A stretch of DNA of 64,000 bases from DAIOEK01 sp964648485. Lineage in GTDB: Bacteria > Chloroflexota > Anaerolineae > Anaerolineales > Anaerolineaceae. The stretch is taken from assembly GCA_964648485.1 (NCBI GenBank), contig CAZYOF010000014.1, forward strand, positions 31,310 to 95,309. Reading direction: 5' to 3'. The position numbers and the translations under genes were made by a program. Position 1 is the stretch's first letter. Each line of letters opens with the position of its first letter. The notes beneath the pieces were generated by a model. The model was not told the DNA's origin, ran no database searches, and was given only the letters and a program-made list of their open reading frames with translations. Shown here in pieces: positions 35,835 to 44,848 of this stretch.

Positions 35835-37690
35835 TGACTGCTATTATAAGGCTTAACTTCCACAGGTGTCTGGCTGCGCGGAGGGTTTTCTTCGTAGCGG
35901 TAAGTCAGATCGCCCACCTGAATTACATCGCCATGCTTCAGGCGATGACCATTTTCAGGAACCGGTGAGTAATTAATCCAGGTGCCAGCAATTGTGTTGT
36001 GATCTTTCAATAAGTAATCGCCGTCTTCTGTACGTGTGATATCACAATGATAATCATTGAGCGTATCGTCATCCATGCAAATGGATACCCTGTCTTGATC
36101 CCTACCCCAGGAAATGGGAGTATCTTCCAGTTGGATGGGAGGATCACCTACCGGTTGCATCTCTTGATTCAGCAGTTTTAGCTCGGCAGTAAAAAATGAT
36201 GAACTGGCTGAAGAAGTTGCAGGGTAATTCATCTCGATCTGGTTAACAGTCAGATCAGGTGGATTATGTTGTACCGGTTTTAAATTTTTCGGGCGGATTA
36301 ATGCGCCATACTGACGCCAGTTGTCCAATCCCTTTGCCGCCAGTAACCCCAAGATAAAAAAGACAACAAGAAGTGCGTATATTCCACCGGAAGTGAGGAA
36401 CTTCAGCCACGCATTTTGATCAGGCAGGGTGACATTGACCTGCGTTACCAGAATCGAACTGCTGGCAGTAAAACCCAGGGTGTCTTCGACTATAACCTGC
36501 AATTCATGCGGCGCACTGACGGTATAAGGCGTAAGATCCCAGACGAAACGGTTCAGCGGCGGAATGGTGCTTTCAGCCATAACCGTTCCATCTACGAGGA
36601 AGCGAGACCTGGAAATATCCCGTGCATATCCATCCGGAAATTCCAGGAGAAATTCCACGGTCTGCGTATCGGGATCCAGATCTTGAAGCGGATTTTTGCT
36701 ATCTTCTGGCGCCGAGCGTTGAATGGAAACCGGAAGCCCAACAAAGATCGGGTTAGGAGCCTGTAAATTGATATTAAAAGAGACCGGAAGCGCGGTTACT
36801 GTATTTTCTGGCAGGTCAATACGTGTTGCCAGTTTATGCGTTCCGCTGTTCCGGATCATGGAAGTGTAGCTGATCTGATAGATAAAGCGGAGGGGATCGA
36901 TTAATTTTTGGGCTTCAGAGTAAGGTTCATTTCCGGAAAATGCAAAGAACTGACCTCCGGTATCATTAGCAAGCGAACGAAGCTGGGCTGCTTCTGGTGA
37001 ATCAAACTGAAATTGCGATGCGACCATCCACACAAAGATACGCGCGCCTGCCTGTTTGGCGCGTGTCGTCAGATCCAACCGGATGGCATCGGTCATCTCT
37101 TCTCCAGGCAGCGGTGTAAAGTACAAGATCGCTTTCTCTGCCGGTTGATCTGGATGATAATCCATGGCGGTCTGGATGGCAGCGTTTAATGGTTCAAGTG
37201 AGGGAACGGTCTGGCGTAAATCGGGCTGATAGGTGGCATATGCTGCCTGAAATGCCAGGCTATCTGTAAGATGCTGTTGATTCAGCGGACTATTGGTAAA
37301 CAGGTTGAGATCATCGGTACTGATGTTCCGCTGGCTCAATGCCCACGTATCAATGTATTGCTTGATGTAATCGTAGCGGGTCTGTCCGCGGGTATTTCGC
37401 AGCTGGAATGCAGGTGAAGCGTTGATGACTATCGAAACCTGCACGCCCATGCTCAGTTCCTGCAATTCATCCACAGGTATGCTCTTGCCATCTTCGAGCA
37501 TGAACACGATATCCTGATCCAATCCATGCACGAATGCGCCATCGCCGGTATGTACATCCAGGTAGGTGGTCATGCGGGGAAAATCCTGCAACTGTGGAGG
37601 AAAAACCACAGCCTGATATTCACCCTCTGCGAAAGCATTCCAGGGGAATATCAGGCTGAACAGGATGGCTAGCCAAGCCAGTTTTCTCAT
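35831..37690 (-). CDS. Membrane VWA-FHA protein
   Basis: About 619 residues from ATG 37690, after an AAGGA site; the longer frame to 37795 overlaps the upstream gene. A signal peptide at about 1-21 (ends WNAFAEG) is followed by a von Willebrand A-like domain at about 80-260. Beta-rich Ig-like modules extend to about 430, then comes one membrane segment (about 436-460, 'GGIYALLVVFFILGLLAAKG'), and a cytoplasmic FHA domain at about 520-600 with 'ISWGRDQDRV', 'NDYHCDITR' and 'GTWINYSPVP'. The usual FHA serine is Asn here. It may link an outside sensor to phosphothreonine binding inside. Confidence 0.85.
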   Translation of the reverse strand: MRKLAWLAILFSLIFPWNAFAEGEYQAVVFPPQLQDFPRMTTYLDVHTGDGAFVHGLDQDIVFMLEDGKSIPVDELQELSMGVQVSIVINASPAFQLRNTRGQTRYDYIKQYIDTWALSQRNISTDDLNLFTNSPLNQQHLTDSLAFQAAYATYQPDLRQTVPSLEPLNAAIQTAMDYHPDQPAEKAILYFTPLPGEEMTDAIRLDLTTRAKQAGARIFVWMVASQFQFDSPEAAQLRSLANDTGGQFFAFSGNEPYSEAQKLIDPLRFIYQISYTSMIRNSGTHKLATRIDLPENTVTALPVSFNINLQAPNPIFVGLPVSIQRSAPEDSKNPLQDLDPDTQTVEFLLEFPDGYARDISRSRFLVDGTVMAESTIPPLNRFVWDLTPYTVSAPHELQVIVEDTLGFTASSSILVTQVNVTLPDQNAWLKFLTSGGIYALLVVFFILGLLAAKGLDNWRQYGALIRPKNLKPVQHNPPDLTVNQIEMNYPATSSASSSFFTAELKLLNQEMQPVGDPPIQLEDTPISWGRDQDRVSICMDDDTLNDYHCDITRTEDGDYLLKDHNTIAGTWINYSPVPENGHRLKHGDVIQVGDLTYRYEENPPRSQTPVEVKPYNSSQ

Positions 37691-37697
37691 TCCTTGA

Positions 37698-38696
37698 TTA
37701 TAACGTTTCCAGGACTGGCTGAGGCTCCGGCAAATTAGAATTATCTGAGCGTTTTGAAATCCGCAAATATGTGAGAGTCCAGGCAGACTGTACATAAGCG
37801 GTTAAAACACCTCCCAGCACCAGCACTACCGGATAGATCAGGCAGCACAACCCGAGGGATACCATCAAAGATGAGCTGATCGCGCTCCAGTTTTCCAATC
37901 CGCCATTGGAAATGACGGCAATCAATGGAGGCAGGAAGACCAGCAGGAAGGGTAGCGCGATGATGAAGCCAACGATTCCACTTCCGATGCCGAGGATGAT
38001 GCCCATCAGCAACAGATTCCAGAAGTTTTCTTTCAGTACCTGCCAGCCGCGTTTCAAACCATCGAAGATGCCGATATCATCCACCACAATCGCGATAGTG
38101 CCCTGTTCCAGAATGATTCCAACAATCCACATCGCAGGGATCATGAGACAGATCAACGGGACGATGCAGAGCATACCAATGCCGAGGGTCAGCACACCGA
38201 GTAAAACCATCGGGATGATGAGGATCATCATTAATACGAAGATGGCTAGCCCCGTGATCAGACTGAAAAGGAACACCCGCCAGAAATAGCGCAGTGATTG
38301 AGAAAAGAGCGGACCAAAGCTAAGTTTTTCATCACTCTTATCAGCCAATCGGGTTCCATGAATGAGACCAATTTTCCCGATCGTAGAGATAACAATCAGG
38401 GCAACGAATAGCAGCAAAAAAGCCAAACCGATCATCACCCAGACATACCAGGGGATGTTTGTGACGGTATCAGCAAATTTTTCTAAGAAATTTTGCATCT
38501 CAGGCGGCAGACCATTAAAATTCCAGTTTCCATTACCCTGAGAGAAATTTCCGTTTCCCTGGTAGTTGGAGCTGCCACCACCGCCACCACCTCCGCCGCC
38601 ACCGCTACCGAGGCTGGCGAAAATACCAAAGATCCAGAGCACTTTGTGCTTCCAGATTGTTTTCCATGCCTTGCTTAGAATTTCACCAAAATCCAT
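37698..38696 (-). CDS. Polytopic membrane protein with Gly-rich insert
   Basis: 332 residues. After a short N-terminal hydrophobic piece comes a run of about ten glycines (30-41) and an Asn/Gly-rich stretch. Five or more membrane segments follow (near 80-105, 130-170, 185-205, 225-260 and 285-310). 'LKRGWQVLKENFWNLLLMGI' resembles the DUF4013/YciC-like membrane family. AGGAGGAA precedes the start, 12 bp after guaA. Role unknown; coupled with the VWA-FHA and PP2C genes. Confidence 0.7.
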   Translation of the reverse strand: MDFGEILSKAWKTIWKHKVLWIFGIFASLGSGGGGGGGGGGSSNYQGNGNFSQGNGNWNFNGLPPEMQNFLEKFADTVTNIPWYVWVMIGLAFLLLFVALIVISTIGKIGLIHGTRLADKSDEKLSFGPLFSQSLRYFWRVFLFSLITGLAIFVLMMILIIPMVLLGVLTLGIGMLCIVPLICLMIPAMWIVGIILEQGTIAIVVDDIGIFDGLKRGWQVLKENFWNLLLMGIILGIGSGIVGFIIALPFLLVFLPPLIAVISNGGLENWSAISSSLMVSLGLCCLIYPVVLVLGGVLTAYVQSAWTLTYLRISKRSDNSNLPEPQPVLETL

Positions 38697-38708
38697 GTTT
38701 TCCTCCTG

Positions 38709-40265
38709 TTACTCCCATTCAATTGTCGCGGGTGGCTTGGTAGTAATATCGTACACAACCCGATTTACACCACTTACCTCATTTACGATCCGGCTGGATA
38801 CTTTTGCCAGCAGGTCGTAAGGCAGGCGGGACCATCCCGCGGTCATAAAGTCTTCGGTGGTTACTGCCCGTAGCGCGATTGCTTCCTGGTAGGTGCGATA
38901 ATCGCCCATTACTCCCACCGATTTTACAGGCAGCAACACCGCAAATGCCTGTGATGAACCTTCACCGCTGGCTTCATCCAGGTGAAGCAGCCCGGCTGCT
39001 GCAAGTTCGCCTGTAAATATGGCGTCTGCCTGGCGAAGTTTTTCCACCCGTTCCGGTGTAACTTCACCCAGGCAGCGGACTGCCAGACCCGGACCCGGAA
39101 AAGGCTGCCGCCAGACCAATTCTTTCGGCAATCCCAGCGCTTCACCCACTCTACGGACTTCATCTTTAAACAGATAGCGCAGCGGTTCAACCAATTTGAA
39201 CTGCAGGTCATCAGGCAACCCGCCCACATTATGATGGGTTTTTATGGTGTCGCCTTTGCTGCGATCGGGGGCGCTGGATTCGACCACATCCGGATAAATT
39301 GTTCCCTGCACCAGGAAGGGCGGGTTATCCAACCTTCGGGCTTCCGCTTCAAAGATGCGGATAAACAACTCGCCGATGATCTTTCTTTTTTTCTCCGGTT
39401 CCGTGACGCCTTTCAGCGCCTCCATATATTGTGTACGTGCGTCCACCGTGGAGAGTTGCATGGCATGGTGCCCCGTGAAGGCATTTTCTACCTGCGCGCG
39501 CTCATGCAGGCGAAGTAAACCGGTATCAACAAATACAGCAGAGAGCTGTTCACCTACTGCGCGATGGACCAGTGCAGTTGCCACACTGGAATCCACGCCT
39601 CCGCTGACCGCAGAGAGAACCCGGGCTGAACCCACCCAGGCGCGGATTTTTTCGACCGCATCGGCAATGATGGATTCGGCAGTCCAGGTATCAGGCGCTT
39701 CGCAAATATCTAGTACGAACCGGCGCAGCAGGTCTTTTCCTACCGGGGTGTGGCGAACTTCAGGGTGAAACTGCAGCCCGTAGATCTGCTTTTCGGGGTG
39801 AGCAATGGCAGCGTATGGGCTGTTGGGAGAGGAAGCCAGCGAGATAAATCCCGCCGGGATGGATTCAATCCGATCACCATGAGACATCCAGACTGGATAA
39901 ATTCCGGTTGATAGTAATTCGGAATCGAGCGTGACATTGATTTCTGCAGATCCAAATTCCCTATCTTCTGATGGCGCTACTATGCCACCCAACCGGTGAG
40001 TGAGGGTCTGCATACCGTAGCAAATGCCCAATATCGGCAAACCAGACTCTAAAATAAAATCTGGCACCTGCGGCGCACCCGGCTGATAAACAGAGCTTGG
40101 TCCGCCTGACAGAATATACCCTGCCGGATGAATGGATTGAATTGTCTCGCGGGGTGCATCCCACGGGAAAAGTTCACAATACACAGCGCATTCGCGTACG
40201 CGACGGGCAATCAACTGGGAGTACTGCGACCCAAAATCCAAGATGGCAATAGAGGATAATTTCAT
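38709..40265 (-). CDS. guaA: GMP synthase (glutamine-hydrolysing)
   Basis: 518 residues. Class I glutamine amidotransferase domain at 1-190 with Cys in GICYGMQTL and His/Glu in 'LQFHPEVRHT'. Next is the ATP-pyrophosphatase domain with the P-loop 'SAVSGGVDSSVATAL' near 220, and the GMPS dimerisation domain ending 'VVYDITTKPPATIEWE'. It aminates XMP to GMP. It follows xpt, an xanthine salvage gene that feeds XMP, by 26 bp. Confidence 0.97.
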   Translation of the reverse strand: MKLSSIAILDFGSQYSQLIARRVRECAVYCELFPWDAPRETIQSIHPAGYILSGGPSSVYQPGAPQVPDFILESGLPILGICYGMQTLTHRLGGIVAPSEDREFGSAEINVTLDSELLSTGIYPVWMSHGDRIESIPAGFISLASSPNSPYAAIAHPEKQIYGLQFHPEVRHTPVGKDLLRRFVLDICEAPDTWTAESIIADAVEKIRAWVGSARVLSAVSGGVDSSVATALVHRAVGEQLSAVFVDTGLLRLHERAQVENAFTGHHAMQLSTVDARTQYMEALKGVTEPEKKRKIIGELFIRIFEAEARRLDNPPFLVQGTIYPDVVESSAPDRSKGDTIKTHHNVGGLPDDLQFKLVEPLRYLFKDEVRRVGEALGLPKELVWRQPFPGPGLAVRCLGEVTPERVEKLRQADAIFTGELAAAGLLHLDEASGEGSSQAFAVLLPVKSVGVMGDYRTYQEAIALRAVTTEDFMTAGWSRLPYDLLAKVSSRIVNEVSGVNRVVYDITTKPPATIEWE

Positions 40266-40291
40266 GGAGATCCTGAATATAACCCTTTCAA

Positions 40292-40861
40292 CTACTTAAA
40301 GTAGATACCGGTATCATCCATCCGCGTGATGGTGACCAGCGAGATAATTGGCACACCCAGATGTTCCAGTGCAGCCCTTCCCCCTTCAAAAGATTTTTCA
40401 ATGAGGGTACCTATCCCCACTAATTGAGCGCCCGCTGCTTCAGCCAGCCGAACCAAACCCAGAATCGTCGCACCAGATGCCAGAAAGTCATCAATAATCA
40501 GCACCCGTTCTCCACCCGCCAGATATTCAGGTGAGACGATTAATTCGGTCATGTTCCCTTTCGTGTGTGATGGCGCGACAGTCAGGTACACTGTATCGGG
40601 CATGGTGATGGGTTTGGTCTTGCGGGCATACACAATGGGTACATTCAAATGCCTTCCCGCCATCAATGCCGGAGCGATACCGGAGATTTCAGCGGTTAAG
40701 ATGCGCGTGGGTTTCGCTTCACTGAACACACGGGCAAATTCCTGACCACAGGCATCCATCAGACCCGGTTCAACCTGATGATTGATAAAACTATCGACTT
40801 TCAGAATACCGCGACCCAGATACTTGCCGCATTCAAGAATCCGCTCTTCTAACTGCTTCAT
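40292..40861 (-). CDS. xpt: Xanthine phosphoribosyltransferase
   Basis: 189 residues from ATG 40861, preceded by AGGAGG; an upstream in-frame ATG at 40942 has none. Type I PRTase fold with the PRPP loop 'VLIIDDFLASGATILGLV' near 127-144. Opening 'ILKVDSFINHQVEPGLM' closely matches Bacillus Xpt. Converts xanthine to XMP for GuaA. No purine riboswitch-like sequence is in the leader; instead an inverted repeat overlaps the promoter. Confidence 0.93.
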   Translation of the reverse strand: MKQLEERILECGKYLGRGILKVDSFINHQVEPGLMDACGQEFARVFSEAKPTRILTAEISGIAPALMAGRHLNVPIVYARKTKPITMPDTVYLTVAPSHTKGNMTELIVSPEYLAGGERVLIIDDFLASGATILGLVRLAEAAGAQLVGIGTLIEKSFEGGRAALEHLGVPIISLVTITRMDDTGIYFK

Positions 40862-40890
40862 TGACTGCCTCCTGGAAAGATGTATGGACA

Positions 40891-40920
40891 ATTTTACAAC
40901 ACACTGATAGTGAATAACAA
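40891..40920 (-). promoter_or_regulatory. Promoter of xpt-guaA operon
   Basis: Minus-strand TTGTTA (40920-40915), 18-bp spacer and TAAAAT (40896-40891). The start codon follows at 40861 with a short leader. Confidence 0.5.
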
Positions 40921-40934
40921 GTTTAGAGTGTGTT
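40898..40934 (+). promoter_or_regulatory. Inverted repeat between xpt and maf
   Basis: AACACACT (40898-40905) and AGTGTGTT (40927-40934) form an 8-bp inverted repeat with 21 bp between. The left arm lies inside the xpt promoter spacer, and the right arm reaches TAGAAT (40934-40939), a candidate -10 box for maf. A candidate operator for both directions. Confidence 0.4.
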
Positions 40935-40953
40935 AGAATCATTCAGGATAGTT

Positions 40954-41625
40954 ATGCCGTCAATTTTGCTTGCATCCAATTCACCCCGCCGCAAGGAACT
41001 TCTGGCACTTACTGGTTTACCATTTGTGATATTACCAGTCAATGTTGATGAAACTCCACAGCCTAATGAAGATCCTGAAAGTTGTGCACGCCGTTTAGCG
41101 GAATTAAAAGCACAAACAGCTGCCAGCCAGGCGGAAGTGATGGGTTTCCCCACTGATCAAATTATCCTTGCGTCTGATACCATCGTTGTCATGGATGGTG
41201 AGATTTTAGGCAAACCAACCGACCGGGAAGATGCAAAGCGAATGTTAAAAATGCTGAAGGGAAAAACCCACCAGGTGATTACAGCGATCTGTGTTCAGCG
41301 AATTCATTCGGAGGAAAGGGCGACAGATGTTTGTATCAGCCCGGTACCGATGCGTAAATATTCAGACGAAGAAATTAATGCTTATATCGAAACAGGCGAT
41401 CCCCAGGATAAAGCGGGTGCGTATGCCATCCAGCACAGCGGTTTTCATCCTGTGAATGGCATGAAAGACTGCTATGCCAGCGTAATGGGACTTCCACTCT
41501 GCCATGTGACCAGGTTGATGGCGCGCTTTGGTATCAGCAGCGATGACGAAACACCCACCGCATGTCAACAATATCTAAATTATCAGTGCCCGGTTTTTTC
41601 CACCATTCTTGGAACAACCGCATAA
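40954..41625 (+). CDS. maf: Maf-family nucleotide pyrophosphatase
   Basis: 223 residues from ATG 40954 (AGGAT upstream). 'MPSILLASNSPRRKELLALT' is the Maf signature; 'LASDTIVVMDGEILGKP' and 'DPQDKAGAYAIQ' hold the other conserved acidic and lysine residues. It hydrolyses non-canonical or specific nucleoside triphosphates, and Maf proteins are linked to septum control. Starts a plus-strand run with a penicillin-binding protein and rsgA. Confidence 0.95.
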   Translation: MPSILLASNSPRRKELLALTGLPFVILPVNVDETPQPNEDPESCARRLAELKAQTAASQAEVMGFPTDQIILASDTIVVMDGEILGKPTDREDAKRMLKMLKGKTHQVITAICVQRIHSEERATDVCISPVPMRKYSDEEINAYIETGDPQDKAGAYAIQHSGFHPVNGMKDCYASVMGLPLCHVTRLMARFGISSDDETPTACQQYLNYQCPVFSTILGTTA

Positions 41626-41641
41626 AACAGGAGTTGTTTGT

Positions 41642-43858
41642 ATGAAATTATGGAGAATAACTGCTATCCTCCTTATCATTGCCACCGGATGCACCGCAAC
41701 GGGAGGCTCGCTACCAACGGCTGTAGTGGTTGAACCCACCCGTGAATTGCCCACTCCGCAGGTAATTTCTACCCGCGTTCCCGAAGCTGAATCTGCGGCA
41801 AAATTTTTCCTGGATGCATGGAAGGCGGAAGATTATCCAAAGATGTACAGCATCTTGACCACATTGAGCAAGGATGCCATCACCGCGGATGATTTTTCAA
41901 AAAAATACCGCGACACTGCCATCAACATGACCCTGCAGGAATTGGATTACTCCATTCTCTCCAGTCTTACCAATCCCACCCGCGCCCAGGTAGCCTACCG
42001 GGTAACCTATAAAACGGTATTACTGGGAGAAATCCAGCGGGACATTACCATGAATCTCAACCAGGAGAAGGGTTACTGGCTGGTGGAGTGGGAAGATGGC
42101 TTGATCCTGCCGGAATTGACAGGCGGGAACCGCCTTTCACTGGATGTGAAAATTCCAGCACGGGGCAACATTTACGATAAGAACGAGAAAGCCATTGCCG
42201 CCCAAACGGATGCAGTTGCGGTAGGGGTTGTACCTGCCAATATCTCCCCCGATGATGAAGCAAACCTTTTGCTGCTGATCTCACGGATGACCGGCATCCC
42301 CGCTCCGTGGATTCGCGGAAGGTACTTCGGCACAGAAAATTATTACATCAATGTGGGTGAAACCACCCGCGACCAGTATATGGAATATGCCGGAGCGTTG
42401 GCTAACTTCAGCGGTGTAGATGTGACCCCCTACAATACCCGATTCTATTACGAAGGTGGTATTGCACCGCAGGTAATCGGCTACGTACAGCTTGTTCCCG
42501 CAGAAGAGCTGGAAAGCTATCAACGAAAGGGTTACCTGGGTGATGAAAAAGTGGGTGTTTCAGGGCTGGAAAGATGGGGTGAAGATAAACTCGCCGGAAA
42601 GCATGGCGGCGCCCTCTATGTGATTGATCCGCAGGGACAAATTGTCACCCGGATGTCATCGGTTGAGGCTGAAAAATCACAATCCATCTATACCACGCTC
42701 GACCGTGACCTGCAGGCAGGTGTGCAGAAAGCGCTTGCCGGGTTTGCAGGGTCAGCTGTGGTGATGGAGCGGGATACGGGAAGGATTCTGGCAATCGCCA
42801 GTGTTCCGGATGTGGATCCCAACCTGTTTGACCCGTATAATGTCAATTTCCAATTCCTGGGTCAGGCTCTCTCTGATCCGCGCCAGCCATTAGTCAACCG
42901 GGCAACACAGGGTTTGTATCCGCTCGGGTCGGTATTTAAAATTATTACCATGGCAGCCGCACTGGAAAGCAAGGAATTTGAAGCAACCTCCACCTATAAC
43001 TGTACACATGAGTTCACGGATGTTCCCAATTTAACCCTTTACGACTGGACCTATAAAAAGGAACTTCCGCCATCTGGCATGTTGAACCTGCAGGAAGGTT
43101 TGATGCGCTCCTGCAACCCGTGGTTCTGGCACATCGGTTTGGAACTTTACCGCAAGGGGTTGGGAACCGCCATCCCCGATATGGCGAAAGGTTTCGGACT
43201 GGGAGCAACCACCGGTATTGAAGGTGTTGGTGAAGAGGCAGGAAATATTCCAACTGTAGAATCGGAAGGGGATGCCACTAATATTGCCATCGGACAGGGT
43301 ACATTGCTGGTTACCCCGCTGCAGGTTGTGGATTTTGTTGCAGCCGTGGGGAATGGCGGCACGCTCTACACCCCGCAGATCATTGAAAAAATTGCCCCTC
43401 CGGATGCAGATCCGACCTACACATTTACTCCACAGGTACGGGGTACGCTGCCTGTATCCCAGGAGAACCTCAAAATAATCCAGGAATCGATGCGCATGGT
43501 AGTGGCAAATGCACGCGGAACTGCGCACCGAACATTTTCGAGCCTGCAAATTCCTGTTTATGGAAAGACTGGAACCGCGGAAACGTCGGTTGGAGATCAA
43601 ACCCATGCCTGGTTCGCCGGATATACAGATTATAAGAGTGAGAATAAACCGGATATCGCTATCGTGGTGATGCTCGAATACCAGGGTGAAGGAAGCGACT
43701 GGGCAGCACCGATCTTCCGCCGCATTGTGGAGCTGTATTTCTACGGGCAAATGAGCCGAACCTACCCATGGGAATCCACGTATTATGTTACTTCCACACC
43801 CACCTCTCCTGCGACACCCACTCCCGAGGTTACCGCAACCCCGAAGAAGAAAAAATAA
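41642..43858 (+). CDS. Penicillin-binding protein (class B-like transpeptidase, lipoprotein)
   Basis: 738 residues from ATG 41642 (AGGAG upstream). Lipoprotein signal 'MKLWRITAILLIIATGC'. An NTF2-like MecA-type domain covers about 50-150, then a PBP dimerisation domain at about 170-330, and the transpeptidase at about 350-690. Active-site motifs are SVFK (in 'GLYPLGSVFKIITM'), SCN (in 'MRSCNPWFW') and KTGT (in 'YGKTGTAET'). A Pro/Thr tail ends in Lys residues. It cross-links peptidoglycan outside the membrane; its lipid anchor replaces the usual membrane helix. Confidence 0.92.
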   Translation: MKLWRITAILLIIATGCTATGGSLPTAVVVEPTRELPTPQVISTRVPEAESAAKFFLDAWKAEDYPKMYSILTTLSKDAITADDFSKKYRDTAINMTLQELDYSILSSLTNPTRAQVAYRVTYKTVLLGEIQRDITMNLNQEKGYWLVEWEDGLILPELTGGNRLSLDVKIPARGNIYDKNEKAIAAQTDAVAVGVVPANISPDDEANLLLLISRMTGIPAPWIRGRYFGTENYYINVGETTRDQYMEYAGALANFSGVDVTPYNTRFYYEGGIAPQVIGYVQLVPAEELESYQRKGYLGDEKVGVSGLERWGEDKLAGKHGGALYVIDPQGQIVTRMSSVEAEKSQSIYTTLDRDLQAGVQKALAGFAGSAVVMERDTGRILAIASVPDVDPNLFDPYNVNFQFLGQALSDPRQPLVNRATQGLYPLGSVFKIITMAAALESKEFEATSTYNCTHEFTDVPNLTLYDWTYKKELPPSGMLNLQEGLMRSCNPWFWHIGLELYRKGLGTAIPDMAKGFGLGATTGIEGVGEEAGNIPTVESEGDATNIAIGQGTLLVTPLQVVDFVAAVGNGGTLYTPQIIEKIAPPDADPTYTFTPQVRGTLPVSQENLKIIQESMRMVVANARGTAHRTFSSLQIPVYGKTGTAETSVGDQTHAWFAGYTDYKSENKPDIAIVVMLEYQGEGSDWAAPIFRRIVELYFYGQMSRTYPWESTYYVTSTPTSPATPTPEVTATPKKKK

Positions 43859-43867
43859 TGCCAGAAT

Positions 43868-44779
43868 ATGCATAACCCTGAAATACGCGAAGGAGTAGTA
43901 ACCCGTACACAATCCGGTTTCGTAACGGTATCTGCGGGTGGTGAAATCATCGTCTGCCAGTTGCGCGGAAAGATTAAGCAGGTACGTGAACGCAGTGATT
44001 TAATCGCCGTCGGGGACCGCGTAAAATTTACCCAACATGAAGATGACCGCGGGATGATTGAAGAGATCCTCCCGCGATCTTGTATGCTTGTCAGGCTCGA
44101 TCCAACCCCACGCGGTTTATACCGTCAAATCCTTCTCGTGAATATTGACCAGTTGATATTAATTTTTGCCTGCGCCGATCCTGAGCCACATCTGCGCATG
44201 CTGGACAGGTTCCTGGTGATTGCAGAAAAACAGGAAATACCCGCCCTGATTGTATTTAATAAAACCGACCTGATAGGCGAGGTCGAAGCGCGAAAGCGTT
44301 TTGGTTTTTATGAAAAGATCGGTTACCCGATGATCTTCACCTCCACACATACTGGCGACGGAGTGGATGAACTGCGTAACCATATTGCGGGGAAGTTCAG
44401 CGCCTTTTCGGGACCTTCCGGTGTGGGAAAATCGACCCTGCTTAACACCATCCAGCCCGGACTGGGAATTGCTGCACGCGAAGTAAGTGATTTTACCGGT
44501 AAGGGGAAACACACCACCGTAGTGCGTGAAATGTATCCGCTGGAGATGGGGGGATTTGTGGTGGATACACCAGGTTTAAAATCACTGGCGTTGTGGGATA
44601 CAGAACCCGAAGAGCTGGATGGCTACTTTCCGGATATCAGCCCACTGGTGGCTGATTGCGTCTTTTCAGACTGTACCCACCGCAGCGAACCCGGATGCGC
44701 CGTGGTAAAGGCTGTCAAGGAAGGTCGTTTGGACCCCGAAAGATACGACTCTTACCTGCGGATGCGTTTTGGAGAATAA
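43868..44779 (+). CDS. rsgA: Ribosome small-subunit-dependent GTPase RsgA
   Basis: 303 residues. N-terminal OB-fold (about 1-80), circularly permuted GTPase with G4 'VFNKTDLIG' before G1 'GPSGVGKSTLLNTI' and G3 'VDTPGLKSL'. A C-terminal zinc motif 'CVFSDCTHRSEPGC' is present. It matures the 30S subunit. Starts 9 bp after the penicillin-binding protein gene. Confidence 0.96.
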   Translation: MHNPEIREGVVTRTQSGFVTVSAGGEIIVCQLRGKIKQVRERSDLIAVGDRVKFTQHEDDRGMIEEILPRSCMLVRLDPTPRGLYRQILLVNIDQLILIFACADPEPHLRMLDRFLVIAEKQEIPALIVFNKTDLIGEVEARKRFGFYEKIGYPMIFTSTHTGDGVDELRNHIAGKFSAFSGPSGVGKSTLLNTIQPGLGIAAREVSDFTGKGKHTTVVREMYPLEMGGFVVDTPGLKSLALWDTEPEELDGYFPDISPLVADCVFSDCTHRSEPGCAVVKAVKEGRLDPERYDSYLRMRFGE

Positions 44780-44848
44780 ACAATTCAGCGGTTAAAGGTA
44801 AACATCAGTCTCTCGTATAATTAAGTATTCATAAATGAGGAGACAGTG

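Noticed and set aside
40862..40953. Purine riboswitch upstream of xpt-guaA
   Set aside because: The leader is only about 20-30 nt after the predicted start point and lacks the three-way junction core sequences.
43031..43912. 293-residue minus-strand open frame opposite the penicillin-binding protein
   Set aside because: It shadows the intact transpeptidase domain and has no recognisable motif.
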